64,000 nt of DNA from an uncultured Collinsella sp. Lineage in GTDB: Bacteria > Actinomycetota > Coriobacteriia > Coriobacteriales > Coriobacteriaceae. Every line of letters begins with the position of its first letter. The first letter of the stretch is position 1. The notes under the pieces were generated by a model. The model did not search any database, was not told the origin of the DNA, and saw only the letters and a list, made by a program, of their open reading frames with translations. Positions 1 to 7,921 of this stretch are shown one piece after another. The translations under genes were made by a program, and so were the position numbers. The stretch lies in contig URZI01000005.1 of assembly GCA_900552385.1 (NCBI GenBank), positions 1 to 64,000 of the forward strand, read 5' to 3'.

Positions 1-46
1 AGCGGTCGGCGGGGCCATTGTGGCTCTTGACAGCGGATTGGGTCAT
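1..46 (-). CDS. 5' end of an unidentified gene running off the left edge
   Basis: Reading leftward from an ATG at 46 gives MTQSAVKSHNGPADR and then the window ends. The codons (GTC, AAG, GGC, CCC, GCC, GAC, CGC) match the usage of the other genes. A GAGGG lies about 12 nt upstream, a rather long spacing. The family cannot be told from 15 residues. The alternative is a plus-strand frame from position 2 that stays open to a TAG at 77-79 inside the adjacent repeat; its codons (GGG, TTG, CGG, CTA) are less typical, so the minus reading is preferred, but only weakly. Confidence 0.4.
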   Translation of the reverse strand, partial: MTQSAVKSHNGPADR

Positions 47-67
47 ATGAGCGAACGGCCCTCAAAC

Positions 68-190
68 CTAAGTGAGTAGACTTTTTTGCAATAGCCAAGC
101 ACAGCCCGCATAGCGAAACATAAAACCTCAGGTAGAACCCTTGCGCAAAAGCCATGTGTTCGCGATATTGCAAAAAGTCTACTCACTTAG
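68..190. repeat. 123-bp palindromic-ended element, copy 1
   Basis: Near-perfect terminal inverted repeat of 24-25 bp: CTAAGTGAGTAGACTTTT at 68 and its complement ending at 190. The left arm carries TAA, TGA and TAG, one in each frame; the right arm does the same on the other strand. The interior shares only short blocks with the two other copies, notably CAGGTAGA at offset 61. No target duplication is obvious. It lies between the left-edge gene and the helicase gene. Confidence 0.85.
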
Positions 191-311
191 CTGGCAACTG
201 CACCAAACGGCTGAGTAGAACGCCCATTTCCTGCATTTTCTTTCGCGCTGGCGCCCCACGCCGCCGCTACGCCATAATGGATGGCGGACAAACGCGAGAG
301 AAAGCAACCAA

Positions 312-2993
312 ATGGCACAGACCGCGACAGACACTTCCGCCAGCACCGTCTCCGGCGCCGGGGCCGCCAGCTCATTCTCGGGCGGCACGGGAACCGAGGC
401 AGAGTTCGGCTCGCTCGGCGCGCTCTCCCCCACCTGGTGGGAGCCCGAGGACGGCAGTGAGCCCGAACCATGGCTCACGCCCGATCAAGCCTTCGAACGC
501 TTCTTTGAATGGACAAGCGATCGCGGCATTGAGCTGTGGGATCACCAAGAAGAGGCCCTCATGGACCTGGCTGCCGGCGATCACGTCATCTTGGGCACAC
601 CGACCGGATCGGGTAAATCGCTCGTCGCGCTGGGCATGCTCTTTATGGGCATGGCACAGGGCAAGCGTTGCTATTACACAGCACCCATCAAGGCCCTGGT
701 CAGCGAAAAGTTCTTCGATCTGGTACAGGTGCTCGGCCGCGACAACGTAGGTATGATTACCGGCGACACGCATATCAACACCAAGGCGCCCATCATCTGC
801 TGCACGGCAGAGATCCTTGCCAACGACGCACTGCGCGAGGGCGAAGATGCCGACGTGGGCTGCGTGGCCATGGACGAGTTCCACTACTTTGCCGACCCCG
901 ACCGCGGTTGGGCCTGGCAGGTGCCGCTGCTCACCCTGCCCCACACGCAATTCATGCTCATGAGTGCCACGCTCGGCGATGTCACCGCAATCGCCGCCTC
1001 GCTCGAGGAACACACCGGCGCTGCCTGCGACTTGGTCGTCGATGCCCCGCGTCCTGTTCCGCTGAGCTACGACTATGTGACGACCTCCCTCGAGGGCACG
1101 GTCGAGCTCGCCATGCGCCGCGGCGAGGCCCCGCTCTATATCGTGCACTTTAGCCAGGATGCCGCCCTTGCGACGGCACAGTCGCTCGCCAATTTTGGCA
1201 TCGCCAGCAAGGAACAGCGCGAGGCTATTAAGGAAGCCGCCAAAGGAACGAGCTTCTCCACGGCCTTCGGCAAGATTCTCAAACGTCTGCTTGGATGCGG
1301 CGTCGGCGTGCACCATGCTGGCATGCTGCCGCGCTATCGCCTACTGGTCGAGCGTCTGGCGCAGCAGGGCCTACTGCCCGTCATTTGCGGCACCGACACG
1401 CTCGGCGTCGGCATCAACGTGCCCATCCACACCGTGGTCCTCACCGCGCTCACCAAGTTCGACGGTTACAAGATGCGTCGCCTGCGCGCCCGTGAGTTCC
1501 ATCAGATTGCCGGTCGCGCCGGCCGTTCGGGCTTCGATACCGAGGGCATGGTGATCGCCGAGGCGCCCGAGCACGAGATCGAAAATGCCAAACTCATGGC
1601 TAAGGCGGGCGACGACCCCAAGAAGCTCCGCAAGATTAAAAAGAAGAAGGCCCCCGAGGGCTTTGTCACCTGGAACAAGCAGACCTTTGAGCGCCTGATC
1701 GAGACGCAGCCCGAAACGCTCAAGCCGCGTCTGCGCATTACGCACTCCATGGTGATTAGCGTGGTCGAGCAGGGCGGTGACGCCCGTGCCCGCGTACACG
1801 ACCTCATCGAGACAAGCCTGCAGACCCCCGAGGAAAAGGCAAAGCTCGAGGTTCGCGCCGACGAAATCTTCGCCACGCTCATCGATTCCGGCGTCGTCGT
1901 TCGCACCGAGGTGCCACCCGCGCCTGACGCCTCAGCTGACGCTGCACCAGACATCGACTATGCGCTGACGGTCGATCTGCCCGAGGACTTCGCGCTCGAT
2001 CAGCCGCTCTCGCCGTTTCTGCTTGCCGCGCTGGAGCTGCTCGATCCCGAGAGCGAGACCTATACCATGGATCTGATCTCGATGGTCGAGGCAACGCTCG
2101 AGGATCCCAAGCAGGTGCTGCGCGCACAGGAGCGCGCCGCGCGCGACCGCGCGATGGCCGAAATGAAGGCCGACGGCGTCGAGTATGAGGAGCGCTTGGA
2201 GCGCATTCAGGACGTCACATACGAAAAGCCGCTCGAGGATTTGCTCGACGCCGCCTTTGACAAGTACTGCCAGGAAGTACCCTGGGCAAACGACTACCAG
2301 CTCTCTCCCAAGAGCGTCCTGCGCGATATGCTGGAAAGCGCGAGCGATTTTAAGGGCTACATTCAAAAGCTCGGCATCGCCCGCTCCGAAGGCATTTTGC
2401 TACGCTACCTGGCAGAGGCCTACCGTTCCCTTGATCGCACCGTACCCATCGAGAAGCGCGATGAGCGCTTGCGTGACATCATTTCGTGGCTCGGCTTTGT
2501 GGTGCGCTCGGTCGACTCGAGCCTGGTGGACGAGTGGGAGAACGCCGGCAACCCGGCGGCTCTCGATGCCGCGCCGCCCCAGGGCATCGACGAGGTCGTG
2601 GCGGACCGCCGCGGCTGCACGCTGTTGGTACGCAACGCGCTCTTCCGCCGCGTGACCCTTGCCGCCCGCGAGCACGTTCGCGACCTGGGCGAGCTCGACG
2701 ATAACTGGGGCATGAGCGAGATCCGCTGGCAAAAGGCGCTCGACGCCTACCATGAGCAGCACGAGGAGATCCTCACCGACGGAGATGCCCGCAGCGCCGC
2801 GATGTTTTCCATCGACGAATCCGATGAGAAGACCGCACACGTGTGGCACGTGCACCAGATCTTTGCCGACGAGAATGGCGACCACGACTTTGGCATCATG
2901 GGCGATGTTGATCTGGACGCCACGCAAGACGGCGGCGAGGTCATCTTCAAAAACTACCGCGTCGGCTTTATCGAGGACCTGCTCGAGGACTAG
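312..2993 (+). CDS. DEAD/DEAH-box helicase, Ski2-like, with DUF3516 C-terminus
   Basis: An 893-aa superfamily 2 RNA/DNA helicase. Walker A GTPTGSGKS is at residues 95-103, a DEFH box at 188-191 and motif III SAT at 218-220. The C-terminal helicase half has GVGVHHAGMLPRY and motif VI QIAGRAGRSGF. The long C-terminal region corresponds to the DUF3516 domain that accompanies this helicase in Actinobacteria. The first ~40 residues are Ala/Ser/Gly-rich and probably disordered. The ATG follows GAGAG by about 11 nt. It is followed by a strong terminator shared with the convergent DUF2130 gene. A role in RNA turnover or repair is inferred from the Ski2 family; the substrate is unknown. Confidence 0.9.
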   Translation: MAQTATDTSASTVSGAGAASSFSGGTGTEAEFGSLGALSPTWWEPEDGSEPEPWLTPDQAFERFFEWTSDRGIELWDHQEEALMDLAAGDHVILGTPTGSGKSLVALGMLFMGMAQGKRCYYTAPIKALVSEKFFDLVQVLGRDNVGMITGDTHINTKAPIICCTAEILANDALREGEDADVGCVAMDEFHYFADPDRGWAWQVPLLTLPHTQFMLMSATLGDVTAIAASLEEHTGAACDLVVDAPRPVPLSYDYVTTSLEGTVELAMRRGEAPLYIVHFSQDAALATAQSLANFGIASKEQREAIKEAAKGTSFSTAFGKILKRLLGCGVGVHHAGMLPRYRLLVERLAQQGLLPVICGTDTLGVGINVPIHTVVLTALTKFDGYKMRRLRAREFHQIAGRAGRSGFDTEGMVIAEAPEHEIENAKLMAKAGDDPKKLRKIKKKKAPEGFVTWNKQTFERLIETQPETLKPRLRITHSMVISVVEQGGDARARVHDLIETSLQTPEEKAKLEVRADEIFATLIDSGVVVRTEVPPAPDASADAAPDIDYALTVDLPEDFALDQPLSPFLLAALELLDPESETYTMDLISMVEATLEDPKQVLRAQERAARDRAMAEMKADGVEYEERLERIQDVTYEKPLEDLLDAAFDKYCQEVPWANDYQLSPKSVLRDMLESASDFKGYIQKLGIARSEGILLRYLAEAYRSLDRTVPIEKRDERLRDIISWLGFVVRSVDSSLVDEWENAGNPAALDAAPPQGIDEVVADRRGCTLLVRNALFRRVTLAAREHVRDLGELDDNWGMSEIRWQKALDAYHEQHEEILTDGDARSAAMFSIDESDEKTAHVWHVHQIFADENGDHDFGIMGDVDLDATQDGGEVIFKNYRVGFIEDLLED

Positions 2994-3016
2994 CCGAACA
3001 TACTGGAACGAAACGA

Positions 3017-3055
3017 AGCGGGGCCGCTGGCAACATCGCTAGCGGCCCCGCTTTT
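3017..3055. terminator. Rho-independent terminator between convergent genes
   Basis: A 12-bp perfect stem, AGCGGGGCCGCT at 3017-3028 with its complement at 3041-3052, is followed by a T run. It sits between the helicase and the convergent DUF2130 gene and probably serves both. Confidence 0.85.
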
Positions 3056-3072
3056 GCACTATACGTTATGCC

Positions 3073-4830
3073 TTACTCGGCATCCTCGACCTCATACGAA
3101 TCCGCCTCGGCCGGCTCATCGTTTGTCTCTGACGCAGCCCCACGCGCCTCGTCAAACGCCGCCTTCATGGTCTTGTTGCCCCACGTGAGCTTGCGAATGG
3201 TAAGATCGTCGGCCTTCTTGTTGGCTAGGCGCAGATTGTTCTCGGAGGACAGCAACGCCTCCTTGGTTTTCTGCAGATGGCTAATCGTCTTGTCGATCTC
3301 ATCGATTGCCGTTTGGAACTTGCGGCTCGCGATCTCGTAGTTGCGACCGAAATCATTCTTGAACTTTTCCATCTTGGCTTCGAAGTTCGTGACGTCGATA
3401 TTCTGCTGTTTGTACTCCGCCAGCTCCTGCTTATAGCGCAACGAACCCATGGCAGCGTTGCGAAGGAGCGTGATCATGGGAATGAAAAACTGCGGACGGA
3501 TCACGTACATCTTCTCGTAGCGATAGCTCACGTCGACTATCCCTGCGTTATAGAGCTCGCTTTCGGGCTCGAGCAGCGTGCAGAGCACCGCGTACTCACA
3601 GCCTTTCTGGCGACGATCGTGATCGAGTTTCTTAAAGAAGTCCTCGTTTTTATGCTTGGTCGCGGTCTCGTCGTTCTCGTTTTTCATCTCGAACATAATC
3701 GAAATGACCTCGTTACCGCTCGCGTCGCGCTCGCGGAAGATAAAGTCGCCCTTGGTACCCTCGGACGCATCGTTATCTTTCTCGAAGTACGCGTTGGGAA
3801 ACGCCGTCATGCGCAGACGGTTGAACTCGGTCTCGCAGTGCTGCTCGAGCGACTCGCCCACCATCTTGGTGGACAGACGGACCTTCATGTCCTTAAGGCG
3901 CTCAATCTCTTCATCCTTGTAGCGAATCAGGTCATCGCTCGCGCGCTTGGCCTGCGCAAGCTCCAGCTCGTGTGCCGCCTTGGCTTGCTCCTCGCGAGAA
4001 TCGCGCACCGCCAGCTCGCTCGTCAGCTTGGCACGTGCCTCATCGCGCTCTCGCTCCGCCGCGGCGACCGCCTCTGACAGGTTCATTTTTGCCATCAGTT
4101 CCTGCTCGCGCAACTGGGCACGCAGCCCCTCGGCCTCTTGCTCGGACTGAGCCTTTGCGGCGGAAAACTTCTCTTGCACCTTCGCGCGATAGTCAGTAAG
4201 CGCGCGCTCGGCCTCGCTGCGAGCGGCATCGAGCTCGCGCTGCGACTCAGCCGCAGCGGCGGCAAGCGCCATCTCCTGGGCCTTGTCCGCCGCGGCAAGC
4301 TTGGCCTGCAGCTCGGCAATCTGAGCATCACGTGCAGCTAAATCGTTTTGAGCAGCGTTGCGCGCCGCCGACTCGGCAAGCTTTGCTTCGTCATCTTTGC
4401 GCCCAAGCTGCGCACGCAGGCTATCAATCTCACGCTGGAGTTCGGCATTTTCCTTTTGAGCATTGGCTCGCGCCTCTACCGCCGCGCGCTGGCTTGCACT
4501 CTCGCGCTCTACGGCAGCGCCCTCGAGCTTAGCGCGCAGCTCGGCAAGCTCAGCATCGCGCTTGGCGACTTCTTGTGCCAGCTGCTGAGCTGCAGCGTTC
4601 TTCTGCTCGACAAGCTGAGCATTGCGCTGAGACTCTGCCTCCTGCAAAGCAGCCGTCGAACGCGAGCGCTCAAGCTCCAGCGCCTGCTCACCCTCACGCT
4701 GGACTGCCTTCACACGCTCATCCAGGTCGCGCGAGAACTCGGCATCGCGCACCTGCTTGACGATATCCGCATAGCCGGATGCATCGACCTTAAAAACTTC
4801 GCCGCAATGCGGGCACTTGATCTCGTTCAT
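3073..4830 (-). CDS. DUF2130 protein with zinc knuckle and long coiled coil
   Basis: A 585-aa protein. It starts with a CPHCG knuckle (residues 6-10), followed by a very charged Ala/Glu/Arg-rich coiled coil from about residue 30 to 315. The C-terminal DUF2130 domain begins near KVRLSTKMVGESLEQHCE. Within it, GDFIF (Asp 362) followed by FEMKNE (Glu 381, Lys 383) resembles a PD-(D/E)XK nuclease core. The start is supported by GAGGAGCTGCT directly upstream. Function is unknown; a nuclease held on a coiled-coil scaffold is an inference from the motif. It stands alone, with a hairpin and a phosphoesterase upstream. Confidence 0.85.
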   Translation of the reverse strand: MNEIKCPHCGEVFKVDASGYADIVKQVRDAEFSRDLDERVKAVQREGEQALELERSRSTAALQEAESQRNAQLVEQKNAAAQQLAQEVAKRDAELAELRAKLEGAAVERESASQRAAVEARANAQKENAELQREIDSLRAQLGRKDDEAKLAESAARNAAQNDLAARDAQIAELQAKLAAADKAQEMALAAAAAESQRELDAARSEAERALTDYRAKVQEKFSAAKAQSEQEAEGLRAQLREQELMAKMNLSEAVAAAERERDEARAKLTSELAVRDSREEQAKAAHELELAQAKRASDDLIRYKDEEIERLKDMKVRLSTKMVGESLEQHCETEFNRLRMTAFPNAYFEKDNDASEGTKGDFIFRERDASGNEVISIMFEMKNENDETATKHKNEDFFKKLDHDRRQKGCEYAVLCTLLEPESELYNAGIVDVSYRYEKMYVIRPQFFIPMITLLRNAAMGSLRYKQELAEYKQQNIDVTNFEAKMEKFKNDFGRNYEIASRKFQTAIDEIDKTISHLQKTKEALLSSENNLRLANKKADDLTIRKLTWGNKTMKAAFDEARGAASETNDEPAEADSYEVEDAE

Positions 4831-4916
4831 AGCAGCTCCTCGATGGACGCAAATATCAACCGGCTACACTCTACCGCGCCGCGCGGACAAAAAAGGCGCC
4901 GCCGCCATAATGGCAA

Positions 4917-4970
4917 CGGCGCCAGAACCACCACAAAGGTGCCTGTCCCCTTTGTGGTGGCTCTGGCGCC
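4917..4970. terminator. Large hairpin abutting the phosphoesterase stop codon
   Basis: Arms of about 22 bp (GGCGCCAGA plus CCACCACAAAGG and complements) enclose a short loop containing CTGTCCC. The outer arm begins at the base next to the phosphoesterase stop codon (4971-4973). There is no clear T run, so it may be a terminator or mRNA-stabilising hairpin. Its inner CCACCAC-AAGGTGCC sequence resembles the terminator at 48004. Confidence 0.6.
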
Positions 4971-5516
4971 CTATAACCCAAAGAAGCTAAGAATCTGATC
5001 GCGGCTTACGGGCTTGTACTCGTTGGCATCGAGACCGACATCGTAGCGAAAGATAGGGCGCTCGCGATCGCGGTTGCGTGCGTTGGCGCGGTCACCCCTG
5101 CTGTGGATATGCCCATGCAGCATAATGGTGCCACGTGCCTTGCCGTTCCAGCTGAGCATGGGGTAGTGGCTCATAACCAGACGATGGCCCTTGGCATAGC
5201 CGGGAGCAATCTCCAGGTAATCGCGCACGTCTTCCCAAATCTGCGGGGTGTCGGGATCTTTCCAGTCGCCGTCATGGTTACCGCGGATGAGCGTCACGTT
5301 CTGGCATTCGATACGCTCGCGCAGGCGCACCGCCTCCGCCAGGGGCAAACGATAGGTAAAGTCACCCAGAATATAGAGGCGGTCGTCCGCAGCCACGCAC
5401 TCATTGATGGCATCGATGACCTTGCGGTTCATCTCCTCGACCGAATCAAACGGCCGATCCATGTCGTGCAAGATATTCGTATCGCCCAGGTGCAGGTCGG
5501 CGGTAAACCACATCAT
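4971..5516 (-). CDS. Calcineurin-like metallophosphoesterase
   Basis: A 181-aa metal-dependent phosphoesterase. Ligand motifs occur in the family order: FTADLHLGD (Asp 7, His 9), GDFTYR, RGNHDGDW, MSHYPM and LHGHIHS. Length and motifs fit the small single-domain phosphoesterases. The start at 5516 (MMWFTADLH) has TGAGGA 8 nt upstream; an in-frame ATG at 5531 would overlap this site and lacks its own. The substrate cannot be deduced. A large hairpin directly abuts the stop codon. Confidence 0.85.
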   Translation of the reverse strand: MMWFTADLHLGDTNILHDMDRPFDSVEEMNRKVIDAINECVAADDRLYILGDFTYRLPLAEAVRLRERIECQNVTLIRGNHDGDWKDPDTPQIWEDVRDYLEIAPGYAKGHRLVMSHYPMLSWNGKARGTIMLHGHIHSRGDRANARNRDRERPIFRYDVGLDANEYKPVSRDQILSFFGL

Positions 5517-5582
5517 CGTCTGTGTCCTCATTTCGCAACGCGTCTAACACGTGCCTAGTATACAGACGCTCTGGCGCGTCGG

Positions 5583-5762
5583 TTAGCCAAAGAGCCCGCC
5601 GAACAGACCTCGACGGCGTTTGTCTTGCTTTTTCGAAGCGTCACCCTGAGTTTTCTTGCCCTGCCGTTTCCTACGATCCTGCTCCAACTCATCGTCATCG
5701 AGTAGCAGATCCCACTCAAACGGATCGTCTGTCAGATCGAACAGGTCATCGTCATCAAACAT
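5583..5762 (-). CDS. Small acidic-basic protein, 59 aa, unknown function
   Basis: An uninterrupted frame from ATG 5762 to TAA 5583 with GGGAG 8 nt upstream. The N-terminal half is very acidic (MFDDDDLFDLTDDPFEWD), the C-terminal half basic (KKQDKRRRG), and it ends GLFGGLFG. The strongly polarised composition and good ribosome binding site argue for a real gene. It follows the HIRAN gene by 18 nt on the same strand, so the two probably form an operon. No family was recognised. Confidence 0.65.
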   Translation of the reverse strand: MFDDDDLFDLTDDPFEWDLLLDDDELEQDRRKRQGKKTQGDASKKQDKRRRGLFGGLFG

Positions 5763-5780
5763 GGCAGTCTCCCATACCGA

Positions 5781-6107
5781 TTAGCGAGCATCCACCACAT
5801 AGAGCCCAACGCGCACCTGATGCCACGGGCTGCGCTCGGGGGCAACCTGTTGCACGCGGGCCTCAAATACGTCCTCGTGGCCGTAATACATCATCAAGGA
5901 CAGTGGGCCAACCTCGTTTCCCGGAACGTAGCCAAGTTTGGTCTTGCCACAGTAGATCGCAACTGCCTCGGGGTCATGGGGATTATCGCGCTCGGCACAC
6001 AGCGTCAGTTTATCGCCCGCTTTAAGATCGCCCAAGACCAAGGCGCCATCGGCATACTGAAATCCTGCAATGTGAAATGACAGAAGAACACGCGAAGGCT
6101 CGTACAT
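5781..6107 (-). CDS. HIRAN domain protein
   Basis: A 108-aa protein consisting mostly of one HIRAN domain. Visible features are VLLSFHIAGFQY at the start, the DNPHDPEAVAIY segment and KLGYVPGNEV, the family's characteristic order. HIRAN domains bind DNA ends in HLTF/Rad5-type proteins; free-standing bacterial versions are of uncertain role. The start has GAGGAG 5 nt upstream. The 59-aa gene follows by 18 nt. A link to DNA repair is inference only. Confidence 0.8.
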   Translation of the reverse strand: MYEPSRVLLSFHIAGFQYADGALVLGDLKAGDKLTLCAERDNPHDPEAVAIYCGKTKLGYVPGNEVGPLSLMMYYGHEDVFEARVQQVAPERSPWHQVRVGLYVVDAR

Positions 6108-6343
6108 AGCAGCTCCTCTAACGGCCGGATAAACCGGTGTGTAACCTTATTGAGAAGTCTACGGTCCCGTGCGGACACAAATACATCCTGCCTGCGTCCT
6201 TCAATCGTTTGTCTCAACGCTTGCGCGACAGAACGCTTGCAGATAAGATAGGAACACGGATGGCACCCGTTGCCGCGGGTCTTGCCAACTCCGATACACG
6301 TTTTCATCGTGAGAAGTGGCCGTCTTCGCTTACGCGGGGGCGG

Positions 6344-6427
6344 CTATTTCATTCGGCCGATAAACAGACCGAGTTCGATAGCCGCAATCAACAACGCCAA
6401 TAACGAAATAACATCGCTTACGTTCAT
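6344..6427 (-). CDS. Possible 27-aa hydrophobic peptide (type I toxin-like)
   Basis: The frame starts at ATG 6427, with GAAGGG 7-8 nt upstream, and ends at TAG 6344. It encodes an acidic N-terminus, one hydrophobic helix (ISLLALLIAAIELGLFIG) and a basic end, RMK. This is the layout of small membrane toxins of the holin-like type I toxin class. The coding strand then runs into a C-rich stretch (GCCGCCCCCGCG) and a hairpin around 6267-6292. No antisense RNA can be shown from sequence alone. It lies in the gap between the HIRAN and aldehyde dehydrogenase genes. Confidence 0.45.
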   Translation of the reverse strand: MNVSDVISLLALLIAAIELGLFIGRMK

Positions 6428-6483
6428 ACCAAATCCCTTCTAAAGGGAGTTGGCCCATCCGTGCTCCATAACAGTAGTCTAAC

Positions 6484-6523
6484 GCAAAATGCAGGTAATA
6501 GGAACACTTGTTCGTATTACCTG
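6484..6523 (-). terminator. Terminator of the aldehyde dehydrogenase operon
   Basis: On the minus strand GCAGGTAATA pairs with TATTACCTGC (6490-6499 with 6514-6523), followed by ATTTTG. It starts 10 nt after the stop of the aldehyde dehydrogenase gene. Confidence 0.8.
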
Positions 6524-6532
6524 CGCCCTTTT

Positions 6533-7912
6533 CTAATGCACAAACATGCGCACGAACTTGTGCTTCCAGCTTGCGTAGGGCGCATACCGAAACGGCACGT
6601 CCAGCCAAGTTGCCTTGTTCACGATACTCTTCTTGTGGCTAAACGTATCGAAGCTCTCGCGTCCATGGTACTGCCCCATACCGCTCGCGCCCATGCCGCC
6701 AAAGCCCATATGGCTCGTAGCCAAGTGCATGATCGTGTCGTTGACACAGCCACCGCCAAAGGGCACGTAACGCACGAAGCGCTGCTGAACTGCGCGATCC
6801 TGACTAAAGATATACAGGGCCAGCGGCGTCGGACGATCCGTAATAAACGCTTCGGCCTCGTCTAGGCTCTCAAACGTCAGCACCGGCAAGATGGGACCGA
6901 AGATCTCCTCCTGCATCACGGCGTCATCGGGGGTCACGCCGTCTAGGATCGTCGGCTCAATCTTGAGCGACGACTCGCGCGCCGTGCCTCCCAGCACGAC
7001 CTTATCGGGATCGATCAGCCCGCGCACGCGCGCAAAATGCTTAGCATTGACGATATGCCCGTAATCCTCGTTATCGAGCGGATGCTCGCCAAACATACGG
7101 CGGACCTCTTCCTTGATGAGGCCCAGCAGCTCGTCGTGCACGCGCGTATCGACCAGCAGGTAGTCGGGCGCCACGCAGGTCTGCCCTACGTTGAGCCATT
7201 TGCCAAAGGCGATACGCCGTGCCGCGACCTTCAAGTTTGCCGTCGCATCCACGATGCAGGGGCTCTTGCCGCCCAGCTCAAGCGTCACGGGCGTGAGGTT
7301 TTTACTCGCGCGCTCCATGACGAGCTTGCCGACCGGAACGCTACCGGTAAAGAAGATCTTGTCCCAGCACTCATCGAGCAACGCTTCGTTCTCGGCGCGC
7401 CCGCCCTCGACAACCGTCACCAGGCGCGGATCAAATGCCTCTTCACAGATTTGCTTGAGCACCGCGCTCGATGCCGGAGCATAGGCACTCGGCTTGATGA
7501 CCACGGTATTGCCCGCGGCAAGGGCGCCGGCGAGCGGCTCGAGTGTTAGCAAAAACGGGTAGTTCCACGGAGCCATGATGAGCGTGACGCCATAGGGCAC
7601 GGCTTGCGTTTTGCACGCGCTCACGGCGTTGGCAAGGTCACACGGACGCAGGCGCGGACGACTCCATCGAGCCACGTGAGCGATCTGATGACGAATCTCG
7701 GAAAGCGACGTGCCGATCTCGCACATATATGCCTCGTCATGCGACTTTCCCAAATCGGTCTTGAGTGCATGGGCAATATCGGCCTCGTGCGCCCGTACCG
7801 CATCGCGTAAACTCACGAGCGCGCGACGTCGGGCATCAACATCAAACGTAGCGTGCGTTTTAAAGTAAGTGCGCTGATCGCCGACGATGCGCGCAATTTC
7901 CTCGGTGTTCAT
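6533..7912 (-). CDS. NAD(P)-dependent aldehyde dehydrogenase, class 3-like
   Basis: A 459-aa aldehyde dehydrogenase. The general base lies in LELGGKSP (Glu 212) and the catalytic thiol in NVGQTCVAPDY (Cys 246). MAPWNYPF near residue 113 and FFTGS near 187 are the cofactor-binding segments. The length without a long C-terminal extension fits class 3/fatty aldehyde dehydrogenases of the YwdH/AlkH type. It lies 9 nt behind the iron alcohol dehydrogenase gene and shares its promoter. Together they could interconvert an alcohol, aldehyde and acid; the substrate is not evident. Confidence 0.9.
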   Translation of the reverse strand: MNTEEIARIVGDQRTYFKTHATFDVDARRRALVSLRDAVRAHEADIAHALKTDLGKSHDEAYMCEIGTSLSEIRHQIAHVARWSRPRLRPCDLANAVSACKTQAVPYGVTLIMAPWNYPFLLTLEPLAGALAAGNTVVIKPSAYAPASSAVLKQICEEAFDPRLVTVVEGGRAENEALLDECWDKIFFTGSVPVGKLVMERASKNLTPVTLELGGKSPCIVDATANLKVAARRIAFGKWLNVGQTCVAPDYLLVDTRVHDELLGLIKEEVRRMFGEHPLDNEDYGHIVNAKHFARVRGLIDPDKVVLGGTARESSLKIEPTILDGVTPDDAVMQEEIFGPILPVLTFESLDEAEAFITDRPTPLALYIFSQDRAVQQRFVRYVPFGGGCVNDTIMHLATSHMGFGGMGASGMGQYHGRESFDTFSHKKSIVNKATWLDVPFRYAPYASWKHKFVRMFVH

Positions 7913-7921
7913 GGCACCCTC

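Noticed and set aside
2..79. Plus-strand partial gene ending Asn-Leu-Ser-Glu in repeat copy 1
   Set aside because: Open to the left edge and ending in the repeat like the DUF559-like gene, but only 25 codons with atypical codon use; the minus-strand start at 46 fits better.
372..1316. Minus-strand frame of 314 codons inside the helicase gene
   Set aside because: Opposite-strand shadow of a gene with clear helicase motifs.
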